64,000 nucleotides of DNA, from NCBI GenBank assembly GCA_030685235.1, contig MU839105.1, forward strand, positions 310,001 through 374,000, given 5' to 3'. The notes beneath the pieces were generated by a model, which was not told the origin of the DNA, did no database searches, and saw only the letters and a list, made by a program, of their open reading frames with translations. Within the stretch, counting starts at the first letter, position 1, and every line of letters starts with the position of its first letter. This document shows, piece by piece, positions 36,477 through 49,245 of this stretch. A program made the translations under genes and the position numbers. Source of the stretch: Copromyces sp. CBS 386.78 (taxonomy: Eukaryota; Ascomycota; Sordariomycetes; Sordariales; Sordariaceae).

Positions 36477-36647
36477 TATCAAATTAGAGGGTAGATATCT
36501 AAATTTTTAGCTATATTCAATCTAGGTTAGCCGCCCAGCCCCCTAAATTACTGGTTTCTAAGTCCCTCTAGGATACTCTAGCACCCCCCAGACCTTTTGG
36601 GCGAGTCAGTTACACACACTCTTCAATCAATCAATTCTGCACAATCA
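36477..36647 (+). repeat. 3' LTR of the copia element
   Basis: 171 bp, begins TATCAAATTAG and ends CAATCA, directly after the purine tract at about 36468-36474. The TG start of a normal LTR appears here as TA, as RIP would leave it. Confidence 0.9.
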
Positions 36648-36657
36648 TTATCTCAGA

Positions 36658-36668
36658 ACTCAGACCTC
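36658..36668 (+). repeat. left 11-bp direct repeat
   Basis: ACTCAGACCTC, identical to 50468-50478. Possible target-site duplication of the RecQ/DUF6589-like element. Confidence 0.55.
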
Positions 36669-36775
36669 TTTTTTAGGCAGGGGCTAGGGGCGACCTACGG
36701 CCGCCAAGGATTAGGCCTACGGCCCGTGCGCTTCGCACACATCTAGCCAATACGCTGCGCGCACTAAATTAAAAG
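36669..36775. other. GC-rich hairpin island at the left end of the RecQ-type element
   Basis: About 100 bases of GC-rich DNA inside the AT-rich block. Short self-complementary units: GGCCTACGGCC, GTGCGCTTCGCAC (5-bp stem, 3-base loop) and GCTGCGCGC, plus CTACGGCCG twice-related copies. It escaped RIP, or was too short or structured to be hit. It may be a terminal recognition sequence or a leader. Confidence 0.6.
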
Positions 36776-37319
36776 TTTCCAATATTTCCAGATTATAGTC
36801 CGTACATCGTTTCTTTTAGTATATTTATCAATATTAATTGAAAACGCTTAAAAAAAAAGTCTAAGTTCCTAATCAAATAATATACAGCTAGGGGTTTTTA
36901 TATCAATAGGCTTATAGAGGACTCTCCACAATAATAAAACAATATAATAACTTTTGATAATATAAAATATATACTAAAGATAGCCTTAATAAGACGAATT
37001 TAATAGTATAATTAATTTTTTTATACAAATAGTTTCAAGGTTAATTCTAACTACAAACGTAAAAAATTTACGGGTTTTCATTTTCTAAATATATATATTG
37101 CGATACTACCTTTTATCCCAACTTTTTGAAATTTTGCAAGTATAGCTATAATAATCTTCTAGTAACCTAGCATAATTCTTATACCTTCGCAACGCATTAT
37201 TATTTTTCTCTAATTTAATATTATTAATAATAATATTATAGAAGACGACAATACCCCCTTCGATACTTAATGCGTACTAACGGTAATACGGAACATTATA
37301 GGAAGTAGGCAGCCTTATA

Positions 37320-39300
37320 AAAGTTAAGTTTAAACTATTATTAAGTTTATAATCGAGTAGAAGAATACGATTTTAATCGCCGCTACTAGGTATGGAAAAA
37401 GTATTATACTTTATACCTTTTTAACTTTACGCAACAAAATTACAATATAAATCGTACCCCTTACAAAGCTAGGAGAGAATTAATGTAACGATATTATAGC
37501 CAAACTACTAAAGTCCAAACCAATATAAATAAATAAGGATATAATATTAAAGGTACAATAAATAATAGAAATCCCCCTTTTTATTATAGCTTCTATACTA
37601 ACCTTTTATATTTTTCATAGAACAAGGACATATAAGAATAAATCCAACGCGGTAACTACACCCATATCCTTCTAAGCCTAGAACTCGCAACCAACGCTAA
37701 ATTTAAAACCGTATTAAAATCACCAGAATTTTACGAAAAAATTAGTCTTTTTACCATCGACGAACTATATTGCGTATTAAAATAGCGCAATTTCCAATAA
37801 GAATTTCAATATTTATATACTTTACGGCCCCTTCTTCCTATTTACATTCCCTAGTTCGGTTATACGGTAACGCTAACTAGGATTTATTAAAACTTTATTA
37901 TTAAAAAGGCTAGTTTTAATACTAAAAACCTCAAAATTATTAGAATATTAGTAGACCGGCTAGAAATTTCTATTATTATTTAACCTCTTCTACGAAATTA
38001 TATCGGAGATTTTCGCCGTCTATTTTTTTTTGTAGAGGGATTTAAACCAATAACCCGGCGGAATATTCTAAAAACTATTATTTATATCAATAACCGGAAT
38101 AATCTAACTATAATAAGAAACACTATTATTAACTACTTATATACATAAAGTTTTAATAAAAAAATAGGCCGTAAAATCATTAAAATATATAATTCTTTAA
38201 TCCGTCCAACGGATAAAAATATTATATATAAGGACTTTACTTCCAAATCAACCGATTATCGTATATACCTAACTATTATATCCTTAAATATAAGTATAAA
38301 TCTTCCTAATATTATTCGAATAATTTAATTTAAAATACCTCCTACCCCTAGTATCCCCAATATTTACTAGCGTTTTAAAAGAGTAATACAAAAACTAAGG
38401 AATAATAATTTATAGGGGAAAATTTACTTCTTTATACTATACTAGGCATTCGACTACTTCGGCTTTAATAAAAAGTAACCTAGAAAGAAATAGTAATAAT
38501 AATAATAATAACGTTTCCGCCAGCTATATACTCTAAGGGTGCCGAGTAGGCTGATGAACGTTATTATATTAACAAATAAGGAAAATAATATTAATATTAA
38601 TAAGGACAACGATAATAAAGCGGCAAAAGACTATAGTAATAAGCTATCACCAAATATTAGAAAGTAGCATTCATTATATAAGTTCGAATATAAGGTTAAA
38701 TAGTCAAAGTTTAATAAAAAGGCTCGTACTAAGTATTAAAAGAAGGACCCACTTTTTATAAAATTTTTCAATACGCCTTATTTTCGGAAAGCCATTCTGG
38801 ATTACCTTTAAGAACTACCTAACGACAATTTCGAATATAAACGACCAATCCCCGTTAGCAAATATTATAATAATTATATACCATTACTTAAGAAGATTCC
38901 AATAATGCTAGAGCGTAACTAGAATAAGGTATTTAATAAACTATTAATTAGATTATTAGTAAATAAAGTAATATCGTATATTAACGACTAGTATAAAGAA
39001 AAGGTATAAGAATTCGTCCCCGAAATAAATCGAGCCTTTAAAATTATACTAGAAATATTAATACCAATCCGGCTATAATATATAATCGCTCGCCTTTTTA
39101 CTAATAATATAAATATTCATCGCAATAGGGTACTTCCTTTTATAAACATTAATAGATTGGAAGAAAAATTCCCTACTATACAATAATAATAGTATAAAAA
39201 AGATTATTTTAAAGATCTTATTAAATTTTATCTTTCATCAGTTAATAAAGTTTATAAAGATTGGGATAAAGAATATCCTCGACCTCTACTATATTAAACC
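37320..39300 (+). pseudogene. degenerate RecQ-type DNA helicase
   Basis: One frame reads through many TAA/TAG stops with RecQ motifs in order. Motif I is near 37375-37410 (ILIAATRYGKS, the P-loop with one Gly lost). The DEAH-like box is near 37753-37780 (LFTIDELYCVLK). A motif III-like FGYTVTLT follows near 37850, then LVDRLEISII, then the motif V/VI region near 38270-38400 (SLNISINLPNIIRII, then PPTPSIPNIY and RFKRVIQKL). A C-terminal segment near 38770-38880 resembles the RecQ zinc-binding region with its cysteines mutated (YFRKAILDYL, KYYNNYI). Stops fall at Gln and Trp positions, so the copy was RIP-inactivated. The N-terminal part and the tail to about 39960 (Gln-rich) are less certain. 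Confidence 0.75.
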
Positions 39301-40033
39301 GCCTAATTTTAATTACGTACTAGCAGCCTTACAACTCTTATTCGCCCTACTTCTCTTTTAACTAATATATTAAATCGTACTACTATTATTACTTTAATTA
39401 CTCTTCAATTAGAAACTCCTTAATTAGAAGTTAGAAAGCTTTTAAACTCTTTAATAATACTAGAAGTAGTAATACCGGGGGAATAATAATAAAAAGTAAA
39501 TAATAACGCAAATAAAGTTTAAAATAAAGTAGAGGCTAAAATAGGTCCATCAATACTACAACAATAAAAAGTAAATTCGTTAATACTATAAAGGCAATAA
39601 TAATAAGAAGGATAGGAAAATATTAATCGCTTACTATTAAAACTTACTAAATCTCTACTAATAATTCCCTAACGTTAAAATAAAGAGGAAAGACTACTAT
39701 CTCTATTTATTAATCTTATTATGTAATATAGTAATTAAAGACTTATATTATAGGGACGAGGAAATTTGTAGGTAATTACAACAAATTCGTTAGTAGGCTA
39801 AATAGCTCTAAAAGAGGTATTAAAAGGTTGAATAATTTTCGAAGTAGCTTAACATAAAGCTTAAGGGTAAATATTACTATTAGTTAATAAGGGAAAGGGA
39901 AATAAAAGATAGAATAGAATTCTAATCCCTAAATTACTAATTTATAAGAAGTAAATATAAGTAGATATATATATAAAATTAATTTTATATAAATATTTAA
40001 TAGCTTGAGTATTTACGCTTCCTCCAAAAAACC

Positions 40034-40115
40034 CCGAAAAACGCCGAGATATCTATCGAGAGTAATAATAATCTCCGAAAAACGCCGAAATATCTATCGA
40101 GAGTAATAATAAGAT
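40034..40115. repeat. two tandem 41-bp units
   Basis: Units at 40034-40074 and 40075-40115, each starting CCGAAAAACGCCGA and containing TATCTATCGAGAGTAATA; they differ by one G/A plus a few bases at the end. They lie between the 3' ends of the two convergent degenerate genes. Confidence 0.8.
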
Positions 40116-40129
40116 CCGAAGTTAGATTC

Positions 40130-42132
40130 GTATCTACCTATTCGTCATTATTATTATAAATATCTTTAACGCCGTTAATAATTAAATCCTAAAAATCCTC
40201 CGCTCCTTCTTAAAATAAGTGCCCGCCCTCATTACTATAATTAATAATATTATTTTGAATAGCGAAATTAATTATACCGGGAAGGTATTTTTAATTAATA
40301 ACGTTAATTGGAAAAGGGATAACCTCGTTCTAATCTACTAACTTTTCTAATAGATTCTATTAGCCTAAAAAGTAAATATCTAAAACATTAAATATATTTA
40401 CTTCGCTAAACGGCCTCGACTTTCATTTAATTATATTATTATTATATAATTTAAAAGTATAAGAAATAATATCCGTATACAAATCACTAATAATATAAGT
40501 GCTTTTTATAATACGTCCCTATAATTTTTCCGCTCCCTTTCGAATAATAGCAAGAATATTAGAATTAAAAGCAAATTATATAAATATAACTTTAATATTA
40601 TAAATAAAATTCTTATTATTCTTAATATTAATAATATATATTTTATTCCAATATTCTAACATTAAATTAATAGGTTTATAACTACTCCCAACTATAGTTA
40701 AGCGAATTAAACCGCCTTTAAAAATAGTATTTCAAAGGACGTCGTTAATAATATCTTCGTAAAGAAACTATATAAAATAAAACATCTCTAGGCCGTAGTT
40801 CCATAACCTTCCACCGTAAAAGATAATAGGTAAAATAAAGATAATATTTCAAAGAAAACTATAATTTCTTGCTCGGATTATTTCGTACATTAATAATAAA
40901 ATTAATACTATCTACATCAACCTACAATAATTACAAAATTCGATATCGATTTTCGGGGTTAAGGCTAAAATAAGTTTCGATTCTAATATAAGTCCCTCCC
41001 CACTAATATTAATATTACCATCTTCATCAATATAAATATCTTCTAGATATTTTCTAGTCTAACCTTATATAGAAAATACTATATTTTAAATACGGTCGAA
41101 CATTTACTATATAGTTTACTCGCCTTCTATATCATTATATTCTCTAAATTCTTTATTAAATAATATCTTTATTATTAACTTAATTCTATTAATAGTAAAA
41201 TCTTAAAGATTTCTATATTCAATTAGTTCGCTAATAAAAAAAATAAGTACTCTTACCGTAAACCTATATATAATAAGAAACATAATTTAATAATACTTAA
41301 TCTTTTCCTTCATAATATTTTTTAAACGTTAAAAGAAAAAGACGTTAGAAGAGATAGTTACTATAAAAAAGGCTATATCTTTTCTACCGTCTTAGAAATA
41401 CCGGAAAAATATTTTAATAAAATTAATCTCAATATAAAAGAAAGTAGGGATAGGAAGTATCTATTTCCTCTACTCCCACTATTCGCTAGCCTCGATTTTA
41501 TAATATTAAATACACTTAATAAAAGATATTATCTTTTAATCCCTATAAATAAGGATTAAATAGTGAATTAATTCGAACTTATCGAATATAAAGCGATTAT
41601 TCTATAGCTCTTCGTAAATACAGTAGACGTCCTTAAATTTTCCTTCGTCTTCGTAAATAATACTAATTTGGAAGCTTAGTAATTCTATATACTTTACCCG
41701 TTTAATAATAGGAAAAATTAGTAGTATTTTTTTTACTATTAATTTCTTCGCTATAACGTTGTCGGTTGTATAATAAAATAACGATTTGAGAGCAAAGTCT
41801 ATAAGCTAACGTATAATAATATTAATACTTTTACGCCTAAGGAGAATATAATTCACTATTATTTTCTAAGTAAATTTTTTAGTGCTATTAAAAGAAGATT
41901 AGAAAAAGGGGCTATATAATTCTAGGTTAGATATTAGACTAGCCGTTATAAAATTAACCATTTAATTTTACTTTCCCCTTACTAATTTACGAACAGTATT
42001 TTTAAAATTAAAATTATCGTATATAATAATACCGTTAAGGTTATAAGTTGCTCGTTTAAAGTTGCATTTAGCTTAACCAACTATAACATTAAGTAATTTG
42101 TTAAGTATTATATATAATAATATAATGCTTAT
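40130..42132 (-). pseudogene. degenerate DUF6589-like gene, 3' part
   Basis: On - the frame is protein-like through scattered stops for about 650 codons. A stretch near 40860-40600 (FYGGRLWNYGLEMFYF, then a VLxNTIFKGGLIR segment and YKPINLMLEYWNK) resembles the conserved part of DUF6589 proteins, a repetitive fungal family of unknown function. Upstream of it, ARNYSFLQN and an ILALTPKIDIEF segment can be read. The 5' part lies beyond the gypsy insertion at 49246-50200. Family match is from memory and moderate. Confidence 0.5.
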
Positions 42133-42364
42133 TATCACAGGGTTAGCCTATATTGCATATACTAGTAATAGTAGCTCTCTAAAACTACTATCACTATCTC
42201 GGTTAATTAGTTGCGGCCTCCCGCTATAGACCCACTAATTCATAGCTCGAATCCTATAAAGGCCCATCTCCCGAGCGCACTTCTATACTTCTCTTCCTTT
42301 CCTCTCCTCGTACAATTACATATATCTATATTTATACTCAACCTCTCGCCTTCTACCCGTAATA
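42133..42364 (+). repeat. 5' LTR of the gypsy element
   Basis: 232 bp starting TATCACAGGG and ending CCCGTAATA. It aligns end to end with 49014-49245 with about two dozen differences, all transitions. Confidence 0.93.
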
Positions 42365-42699
42365 ATTAATTATACCTTTTAATTATTACGTTTATAACGT
42401 AAACCTATTCATCGCAATTATTTTCGATCGCGCGCGTATAAAGATCGCCTCGTTACAAATCGCTAAACCTAGTACCCCCCCTCCCCCAAACTTCGACAAT
42501 CGTAATCACAATAATTGCCCAATTAAAATTCCAACATCCTTTTACTAATACGTAAGGGAAAGTACTCTTTATTCGGTAAATAAGAAATCGCTTATTTTTA
42601 ATTACTTTAAATAGTCCTAATAGCGGACCTTTACTTTAAATAGTCCTAATCGCGGACCTTTACCTTTCTTTTATCTCGAACAATTACCTTTCTTTTATC

Positions 42700-45600
42700 T
42701 TATATCTTACAATAATAATAATCCCGCCCTTTTCTCCCCCAACAATAGTATTAATAATAATAATCTTCTTAACCTTTCTACTCCTACTACTAATAACTTA
42801 TTTAACCTAGAATCGTTATATTCCATTATTAATACCTTTAATAGTAAACTTAATACTATAATCTATCGCACTATATTTTTCGAATTCCCCTAACCTATTA
42901 TTATAATTCTCGCTAATTTTTTCGAAGGCTTCGACTAATTAAAAAATCTCCTAATCCTATATAAATATTTTAAAATAACCTCTCTTTTCTCCTAAGCCCC
43001 TACTTTCCACTCTATTATTATACTTTTTAATCGCCTTTATCGCACTAACTTCAAATACTATAATAATTTTAAAAATAATTTTTAACGCTCTAAGGAAGAA
43101 TTTAGGATTACCCGTTAAATAACTAACAACGCCTAATTTAATTTTAATTAAAAGAACTTCGACTATATTAACTTTAAATCCGCTTATAATATTTTATTCG
43201 CGGAATATAATACTTTTAAAATATAAACTTCCTCTTCTTCCCTTATTAATAATATAATTATAAAAATAATTATATCCTCCTTTCTTCGTTAAATAATAAA
43301 AAACCCGCCTATTTTTATAAATAAAGAAATTAGCGGTCCCACTCGTAAATATAAGATTTTTAAAACTTAGTATTTTTGTATCCAATTTTAATAAAAATAT
43401 AATACCGTTCTTTACTCTTTTAAAAATATTAGAATTATTTATACTGCTATACTTCTAAAACTTAAAATCTTATCCGGTATTTAGGATAATCTAGACGTAA
43501 TTTAGTTTAACCCTAATAAAACGAACTAGCGCTAGAAAATAAGCATTAAATTTATAAAATATTTAATTTCTTATTTTTAAAATAAACGCCGGCCGCTACT
43601 TATAAGAATTATATATAAAGAATATATTTTTCGTAAATTTCGAATTTAAATTAATTAATTTAATAAATTTTTATAATTTCGATAACTCAATAAAAGTCTA
43701 TTATTTCTAGAATAAAATTAATAAACATTTCTATAACGTTCTTACTTACCGCAACCTTCCCCCCAATAACGATTTTAAACGTTAGTTCGAAATTTATTAT
43801 AACGTCGCTAATAATTTTAAAGACGCAAATTATCGTTAGAAAATAGCGAACTACTTTTTTAATCCCGGTAATAATACTAATAATAATAATAGTAGCGGAA
43901 GTTATTCTAACGCTAAACTTTGTACTAATAACGTCCTTATTAACTAAAATAGTAATAAAATAGATTTAAACGCCGTTAATTTTATAATTTTTATTTATAA
44001 AAATATTTTCAATTAGCATTCCTATAATAATTTCTACTATTATTATAGTAAACCCGGCTATATTACCCGCAATTATATTACTTCGGTTAATTATAATTCT
44101 TAAAGCCCCTAATATTCCGCTAATAAAAAATTAAAGAATAAAAATTATAATAAGGGTCGTAATTAAAAGTAAATCCGCGCCGCTAATATTGCTCTAACTA
44201 TTCCGGTTACTCTAACCGCCCCTACTAAGCCCGCTATTAGTAGAAAATATTATAATAATTAAAAAAATACCTAGCCTCTATATATAATCGCGTATAGAAG
44301 CTTAGCCGGGTTATATTTAAGAGACGAATTTTAAGCTCTATAGAGTTAGAAGGTTTAAAAGAAATTAAAATTCAATTATTAAATAGTTTTACTTCTCTAA
44401 ATTTAATACTCTTATCTTCTTATATTATAATCCGTTCGTATAAAAACTATTATATTACCCTTATTAATAGCGGTTATTCCGTTTTTACGTTTATTAATCG
44501 CTCCTTTATTATTAAAAATAACCTTCCATATTTCTAATTATTAAAAATAAAGAAATTTATTTTTACTAATAAAGTAATTAAAAATATTATTTTTAAAAGA
44601 ATAATAATTAAACTCCGAATCGACTATTACGAAGAGACTATTACCTTCTTAATTTATAATATTTCTAAGAAATACCTAATTATTTTAAACTTCTTATAAA
44701 TATAATACTATCGGTTAAAAATCGACTATAAATAATATAATATATACTTTAATTATATTACTTATTAAGGCCGCTATTTACTAGCGGATTTCCCTAAATA
44801 CTAAATAATAATACTTAAAACCTTTACCAATCGGGTCTTAATAGCCTCCGTCCGCTAAATATTTATTCTACTAATTAAAAAAAAAGAAATTAAATCTTCC
44901 TCTCTAACTATTAAGAAGGAAGAGACTAAATTTCGCCTTCTAACTATTAAAAAAGAGAAAATTAAGAAAATTATAACGGAACCTGTTCTAAAACCTTTAT
45001 CCGCTCCCGAACTCCCTCTTACCGCTATACCCAAAATTAATCCTAAGACCGGCTACTATATAGTCTCCGCTCCTATTAAGGCGCTAATAGCCTAGAAGGT
45101 TAAATTTAAAATTATTATTACTAATACCGCTATTTTCCTTATTAAAATTAAAAGCCCCGCACTTTATAAACCTTATATACGTATAAATAGCCACTATATT
45201 TTAACTAACGCGAATTACCCCTAATACCGCTATTTTCGTAAGTTTAATTATAAATTTAACCTTAATAATATTAGGGCACTTAATATAGCCGTATTTAATT
45301 TTATTTATAAAAAAGAATAATTATAACTGTACGTTACAAACTACGCTGAAATCGAAAGGCTAGCAGCTATAACGGATCTTTAAAATCTAAATTTAACTGA
45401 AGAAATAATTAATAGTATTATAAAAGGTAATAAAAAGAAATATAAGGAAAGTCTACCCCCCGCACTCTATAATTTTATTAACGAAATAATTAATATTTAT
45501 ACTTTAGAAAATACCTACGAAATTATAATTTTAATTAAAGCGGTTAACTTTATTAGAAACCCCAAATTAATACGCCTATATACGAAGAAATTATCCGATA

Positions 45601-48600
45601 AATATATTTAATTAAAATTAATAAGGAGGATATAAAGAAATTTTTCGACAAAATAAACTAACTATTAAAAACTAAAGAGGAGATTATCGAAATTTTAAAC
45701 TATTTTAAAGGACGGAAATATATTAGCGAGATTACTGCTTTTTTACCCTCGCTAGCGGAGGAAATCCCTCCTTATTATTCGTATAATTATAAAATCGAAT
45801 TATAATCGGGAAAATAACTTCCTAATATATAGTTTCAATATATATTATTTATAAAAGTAATTATTATTAAGAAGTAAATTAATAATAATTTGAAGAAGAA
45901 GTTTATCCGGCCGTTATAATTTATAGCCACTTCCCCCTTCTTATTAATTAAGAAACCCAAAGGCGGAGTCCGCATTTATATAAACTATCGTAGTATTAAT
46001 AATATTATATTAAAAATATATTACTTATTACCGCTAATTAAAAAGACTTTTAATACAATTTATAAAGTAAAAATCTTTACGAAGTTCAATATTATTATTA
46101 CGTTTAATAAAATCTATATTAAAGAGGGGTATAAATAGTTTACCGCTTTTATTACCCGCTTCGGCCTCTACGAATCTATTATATATCCTTTTAGTTTATA
46201 AGGCGCGCTAGGAACCTTTTAAAATTATATTAACGATATTCTATATAATATTTTCGATATTTATACTATTACTTATTTCGATAATATTTTAATTTATTCT
46301 AATAACGAAAAGGAATATAAAGAATATATTAAGAAAGTCTTATAAAAGATAATTAAAGTAGGATTCTAAATCGATATCGATAAATACGAATTCTATATAT
46401 AGCGAATTAAATATTTAGATTTTATTATTACCCTAGGTAATTTCGAAATAGACTTAGAAAAGGTTTTTATAATTATAATATAGGAAGTTCTAAATTCTAA
46501 GAAATCGCTTTAACGCTTCTTAAACTTCGCCAACTTCTACTATTATTTTATTAAATATTTCTTTATTATTGCCAGCCTATTATATAAATTAATTAAGAAA
46601 ACGGCAGTATAGGAATAGGAGGAACGGTATTAAAAATCCTTCGAAGTATTAAAAAAGGCTTTTATAAACGGACTTATATTTCGGATTTACAACTAATTAA
46701 AATAGACCGTCGTAGAAACGGATACTTCTAATTAGATATATAGAAGTACATTATTATAATATAATAATAATAATATCCTTCGCCTTATCGCTTACTTTAA
46801 TTAATAATACTCTTTAGCTGAATATAATTATAATATTTATAATAAAGAATTATTTACTATTATTAAAGCCCTAGAAGAATAGCGCCCCGAATTCGAAGGG
46901 GTATAATAATTATTTAAAGTCTTTACGGACTATAAAACTTTAAAGACCTTTATAATTAATAAATAATTAATTCCCCGCTATATATAGTAATCTTATTTCC
47001 TTTCCCAATTTAATTTTATAATTAAATACCGACCGGGCTCGTTATAAGTACGCCCTAACGCTTTAAATAAAAAGCCGGAAGACTTACTTAAAAATAAAGT
47101 TAACGAATGGTTATTAGCTAAAAATAAGGTTTTATTCGATTATAATATTTTTATAAACGGAGCCTTCGTTCTAAAGAGTAGAGAAGAGGTTATTAATATT
47201 AATACCGAATATATTTACGATTTAAAAGTAATAAATAATAAATTTACTAACGATTTAATTACGGAAAATTATAAGAAATCGGCATTTTTATAAAATTTAC
47301 TCGCTTATTTATCGGACCCCGGTTACTATATATAATTTAAAAAGGTAAAAAATTAATTAAAAAAAATATTTTTTATTAAATATAAAGTAATATAAGGACG
47401 AGCCTACTTTCGAAGTACTATTATTATCAATTCTAACGATACCGAACTTTAATTCCAATTCTTCCGCCGCGTATACGATTCGCCTTCCACTAATTACTTA
47501 AATTATAAAAAAACTTATTCGTTATTCTCTTAATCTTTCTTTTAACTAAGGATATTTAGTATTATTAAAGCCTATTATAAAGCTTGCCTGCCGTATACTA
47601 AATCTAAATTATTATAATATTCCCTATATAATTTCTTAAAGCCGTTAGTAATGCCTTTTATATTATAGAAAAATATTTCTATAAATTATATTACTCCTTT
47701 AATTCCCTACGTACGCCGGGGTTAAGAGTTTAAATACATAACCGTCGTTATTAATCGTTTAACGAAAATACAATATTTTATTCCTACTATCGGCCTTACA
47801 GCCGAAGAACTAGCAGACCGGTTTATTAAAAGAATTTATAATATTTATAACCTCCCGGACTCTATTATATTAAACTAAAGCTCCTAATTTATTTTATAAT
47901 TTTAAAAAACTTTATCCTCCCATTTAAAAGTAAATTTTAAGCCCTCCTCCGTATTCTACCTAGCTACTAACAATTAAACGGAATATATTAATATAAAGAT
48001 AAAGAAATACCTTCGTCTCTATATTAATTAAATATAGGATAATTAAGTAAATTAGTTACTAATTATAGAATTTACTAATAATAATTTAGTTTTAGAAATA
48101 ACGGGAATATCCCTTTTCTTTATTAATTATAATTTTTACCCCCGTATAAGCGTTAAATTAGCGAAACTATACCTACTAAATCTATTAATTTAATAATAAG
48201 CAGAATATTTTAAAATTAATAAAATTATTAATTATTTTAAAAGAATATTAGAATACGTTATAAATTAAGTAAAATAAGCCTAACAATAATATAAAGCTAA
48301 TACTAATATTCGAAGGATAAATATTCTAAAATATAAAACGGGAGATAAAGTCCTATTTAATACGGAAAACTTTAATACCGGCCGACTATACGCGAAATTT
48401 ACCCCCCTTTATAAAAGCCCGTTCGAAATTATTAAAGCGGATAATTATAAAATTATATTTAAATTCCCTATTAATATAAAATATAGCCCGACTTTCTATA
48501 TTAATAAAATTAAACTATAAGCCGAAATAAGTATTCCGGGACAACTAGAAGTATAAAAGGACGTTCGTATAAACTAAAATCGTAATATAAAAAGGATTAA

Positions 48601-48720
48601 TAACGAAGAGGATTCGGTAGAATAGGATTTCATTAAAATTAACGGTTGCTATAAAGCAATTAACGGTCGTTAAAAATATTTCGTCGTCTAAACACTACTT
48701 TATTGGCCTTTATAATAGCC
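42700..48720 (+). pseudogene. degenerate gypsy gag-pol
   Basis: Through stops the + strand reads gag (42700-44300), then reverse transcriptase at about 45930-46440 (KKPKGGVRIYINYRSINN; the catalytic YxDD box is now YFDN near 46275). RNase H follows (46690-47010, around ETDTS), then integrase (47540-48200; VVINRLTK, NLPDSII and TNNQTEYIN mark the core). The terminal segment near 48590-48720 has a chromodomain-like pattern. Catalytic residues are changed and stops abundant, so it is dead. Confidence 0.85.
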
Positions 48721-49013
48721 GCGTACCAACGTAGCTATATCCCTTAATATAATACAATAATTTTACGAAGTATACCCAGAAATTCTAATACCCCTAAACT
48801 AGCTAGCGGCGGAGCGGAAGCGAAAGAGGACACTAGAAGAGGAGGAGCTGGCTATAAAAGCGGAAGCTCCGCTAGCGAAGTACGAAGGGAGGAGGAAGTT
48901 ATTACGACTAGCAGCTATAAAAGTTTTTCACAATTGGATTAAACGTTTAATAGGGTTATTTATTATTTTATATAATTTTAATTAACTATATAGCTTCTTT
49001 TAAACAGGGGTAG

Positions 49014-49245
49014 TATTATAGGGTTAGCCTATATTATATATACTAGTAATAATAGCTTTCTAAAACTACTATCACTATTTCGGTTAATTAGCTACGGCCT
49101 CCCGCCATAAACCCACTAATTTATAGCTCGAGTCCCATAAAGGCCCATCTCCCGAACGCACCTTTATACTTCTCTTCCTTTCCTCTCTTCGTACAATTAC
49201 GCATATCTACATTTACACTCAACCTCTCGCCCTCTACCCGTGATA
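49014..49245 (+). repeat. 3' LTR of the gypsy element
   Basis: 232 bp starting TATTATAGGG and ending CCCGTGATA, followed by the CTTAT target copy at 49246-49250. Confidence 0.93.

Larger units (their letters stand above)
30704..36647 (+). mobile_element. RIP-mutated Ty1/copia LTR retrotransposon
   Basis: Two 171-bp LTRs bound a 5.6-kb AT-rich interior. On + the interior reads, with many TAA/TAG stops, like a copia polyprotein. It has an integrase C-terminal part (VGYxxSSIYxI..., near 33700-33840), and reverse transcriptase blocks near 35030-35130 with an IIR..K..LI..F..YIYKI pattern. The conserved segment just after RT follows near 35220-35350 (IMYVMIITQINIAFITN), then RNase H to about 36350, interrupted by an inserted 439-bp element. 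A purine tract AAGGGGG precedes the 3' LTR. The order integrase before reverse transcriptase identifies copia. No clear target duplication: CGTAC on the left, TTATC on the right. Confidence 0.88.
42133..49245 (+). mobile_element. complete RIP-mutated Ty3/gypsy LTR retrotransposon
   Basis: 7113 bp, with two gap-free 232-bp LTRs and a perfect 5-bp target duplication CTTAT (42128-42132 and 49246-49250). Interior on +: gag with a mutated zinc knuckle (near 44031-44080, KPGYITRNY), reverse transcriptase, RNase H, integrase and a probable chromodomain, in gypsy order. A purine tract AAACAGGGG lies at 49003-49011 just before the 3' LTR. Chromodomain-bearing gypsy elements (chromoviruses) are common in fungi. 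Confidence 0.93.

Noticed and set aside
10245..40200. Possible CRISPR-like or regularly spaced repeats (CAT runs near 10250, 41-bp tandem near 40050)
   Set aside because: Only microsatellite or two-copy tandems with no spacers, in a eukaryotic genome.
42200..42260. TAGCTCGAATCCTATAAA resembling a tRNA B-box
   Set aside because: It is repeated in the 3' LTR and is part of the LTR; no A-box or acceptor-stem pairing was seen.
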